From: an uncultured Bacteroidota bacterium
Lineage (GTDB): Bacteria > Bacteroidota > Bacteroidia > Chitinophagales > Chitinophagaceae
Direction: 5' to 3'
Assembly: GCA_903825065.1 (NCBI GenBank)
Contig: CAIJZG010000148.1
Location: 1 to 15,258, forward strand
Length of the DNA: 15,258 bases
In this document: piece after piece, positions 14,372 through 15,258 of the stretch
How the letters are laid out: each line of letters starts with the position of its first letter
Numbering within the stretch: the stretch's first letter is position 1
Program-made: the position numbers and the translations under genes
Notes under the pieces: model-generated
The model's database searches: none
The model's input: the letters and a program-made list of their open reading frames with translations, nothing else
Told to the model about the DNA's origin: nothing

Positions 14372-15258
14372 TTACCTTAATAAAGTAATATCTCCTTTTT
14401 TAACAAATGAGTCTTTATTGCTAAATACTACTTGTAAAGTATAATAATACACATCTTGTGCTAATACTTTTCCATTAAAAGTACCATCCCAGCCTTGCGT
14501 TTTATCAGCACTTGCATACACCATATTTCCCCATCGATCATAAATGCGCCAAGTCATTTGTGCAATTCCAAATCCCCTAACATAAATGCGGTCGTTTGTT
14601 CCATCTCCATTCGGCGTAAAAGCATTCGGCACATCACATCCAGGATTAATAGTAACTGCTATCTGCTGACATAGAGTATCGCTACAACCTCCTGCATTAA
14701 ACGTTATCAAACAAGCATTATAAGTTCCTGTTGAAGGATAAATATGAGATACAAATTCACTTTTATTATTTGTAATTAAAGAATCCCCATCCCCAAATGT
14801 CCATTTATATAAAGTGCCACCAACACTATTATTAGTAAACACTACCGCAGTGTTGGGTAAAGTTGGCTGAGGTGAATAAGTATAACTGGAAGAAGGTTTT
14901 GAAAGTACATTAATTGTAAAACTGAAAGTATCAGTTAAATTACAACTATTGGGATCATTTGCTACAAGTACCACATTGTAAGTGCCGATGTTAGCATAAT
15001 TATGACTAGGATTGGTTGTATTAGAAATTGGTGACCCATCACCAAAATCCCAAATGAAATCAACACCACCTAATGAAGTATTATTAAACACAGCACTATA
15101 AGGTGCACAACCCGCAAAAGGAGTTTGAAACTGAGCTTTTATATTTGCTGCTATATGTAATTGTAGCGGAAGACTATCCAATTTGTTACAATAATTAGAA
15201 TCTGTTAGAATGAGTTTTACATCATAAGTTCCAGCTGATGTGTAAGTATGTGTTACAG
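14372..15258 (-). CDS. Large secreted PKD-repeat protein with type B type-IX sorting domain (partial)
   Basis: The frame is open to the window edge and runs past it, so only the last 294 codons plus stop are visible. The visible part starts with the end of one PKD-like domain (THTYTSAGTYDVKLILTD), then has two full PKD domains with the typical WDFGDGSP and HNYANIGTYNVVL, and WTFGDGDS and HIYPSTGTYNACL. The last 85 or so residues are a CHU_C/gliding-motility C-terminal domain: NAFTPNGDGTNDRIYVRGF, WRIYDRWGNMVYAS, GWDGTFNGK, QDVYYYTL and KKGDITLLR. This domain directs export through type IX secretion without the classical cleaved type A signal. Paired cysteines (AGCAP with NSCNL; GGCSD with TLCQ) may form disulfides. 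Such proteins are usually very long surface adhesins or gliding-related filaments. The TTG at 15181 is internal and not a start. Confidence 0.92.
   Translation of the reverse strand, partial: VTHTYTSAGTYDVKLILTDSNYCNKLDSLPLQLHIAANIKAQFQTPFAGCAPYSAVFNNTSLGGVDFIWDFGDGSPISNTTNPSHNYANIGTYNVVLVANDPNSCNLTDTFSFTINVLSKPSSSYTYSPQPTLPNTAVVFTNNSVGGTLYKWTFGDGDSLITNNKSEFVSHIYPSTGTYNACLITFNAGGCSDTLCQQIAVTINPGCDVPNAFTPNGDGTNDRIYVRGFGIAQMTWRIYDRWGNMVYASADKTQGWDGTFNGKVLAQDVYYYTLQVVFSNKDSFVKKGDITLLR

Noticed and set aside
15179..15208. A possible start of the PKD protein at the TTG at 15181, or a frameshift at the right edge
   Set aside because: Careful translation shows that the same frame stays open to the window edge and encodes the end of another PKD-like domain (THTYTSAGTYDVKL), so the gene simply continues out of the window.
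1..15258. CRISPR arrays, tRNA or rRNA genes, insertion sequences, toxin-antitoxin or defence genes
   Set aside because: Looked for and not seen. There are no repeat arrays, no transposase or nuclease-like proteins and no tRNA-like sequences in the gaps, and nearly every base is assigned to recognised housekeeping, envelope or secreted-protein genes.

Overview
The window looks like an ordinary chromosomal segment of a Bacteroidota bacterium, probably of the Chitinophagia (Chitinophagaceae-like). The phylum call rests on several signs: a PorP/SprF protein next to a large PKD-domain protein with a type B (CHU/gliding-type) C-terminal sorting domain, both specific to type IX secretion; AT-rich promoter elements of the TAnnTTTG type; start codons without Shine-Dalgarno sequences; signal peptides ending in AQ; and a tgt gene next to an LptF/LptG-family permease. 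The class-level call is weaker and is inference. I see no tRNA, rRNA, insertion sequence, phage gene, CRISPR array or defence system, and base and codon use look even throughout.

Layout. On the minus strand (51-4011) lie a citrate synthase of the eukaryotic/mitochondrial type, an LptF/LptG-like permease and tRNA-guanine transglycosylase. A short plus-strand pair follows (4088-5832): a membrane family 2 glycosyltransferase whose end overlaps the start of rsmG. Everything else is on the minus strand. In transcription order, starting from the right edge, it is: a secreted PKD adhesin-like protein (cut by the window edge) with its PorP/SprF partner; then a tight run of Xaa-Pro aminopeptidase, phosphatidylserine synthase, PurS and RsmI, followed by two secreted peptidases (S10 serine carboxypeptidase and M1 metallopeptidase); finally a small outer-membrane beta-barrel protein that ends almost against rsmG.

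Functional themes. The genes cover central metabolism (citrate synthase, PurS), envelope building (phosphatidylserine synthase, LptF/G-like permease, glycosyltransferase, beta-barrel), translation-related RNA modification (Tgt, RsmG, RsmI), surface adhesion by type IX secretion, and breakdown of peptides from both ends (M24, S10, M1).

I did not find a convincing undescribed system. The points most worth a second look are: a Tgt in which the three zinc-binding cysteines are replaced; a terminator-like hairpin for the beta-barrel gene lying antisense inside rsmG; a compact divergent promoter between tgt and the glycosyltransferase that predicts leaderless or nearly leaderless mRNAs; and the 280-base spacer between tgt and the permease, which holds a terminator-like hairpin, a promoter element and a perfect DnaA-box 9-mer.
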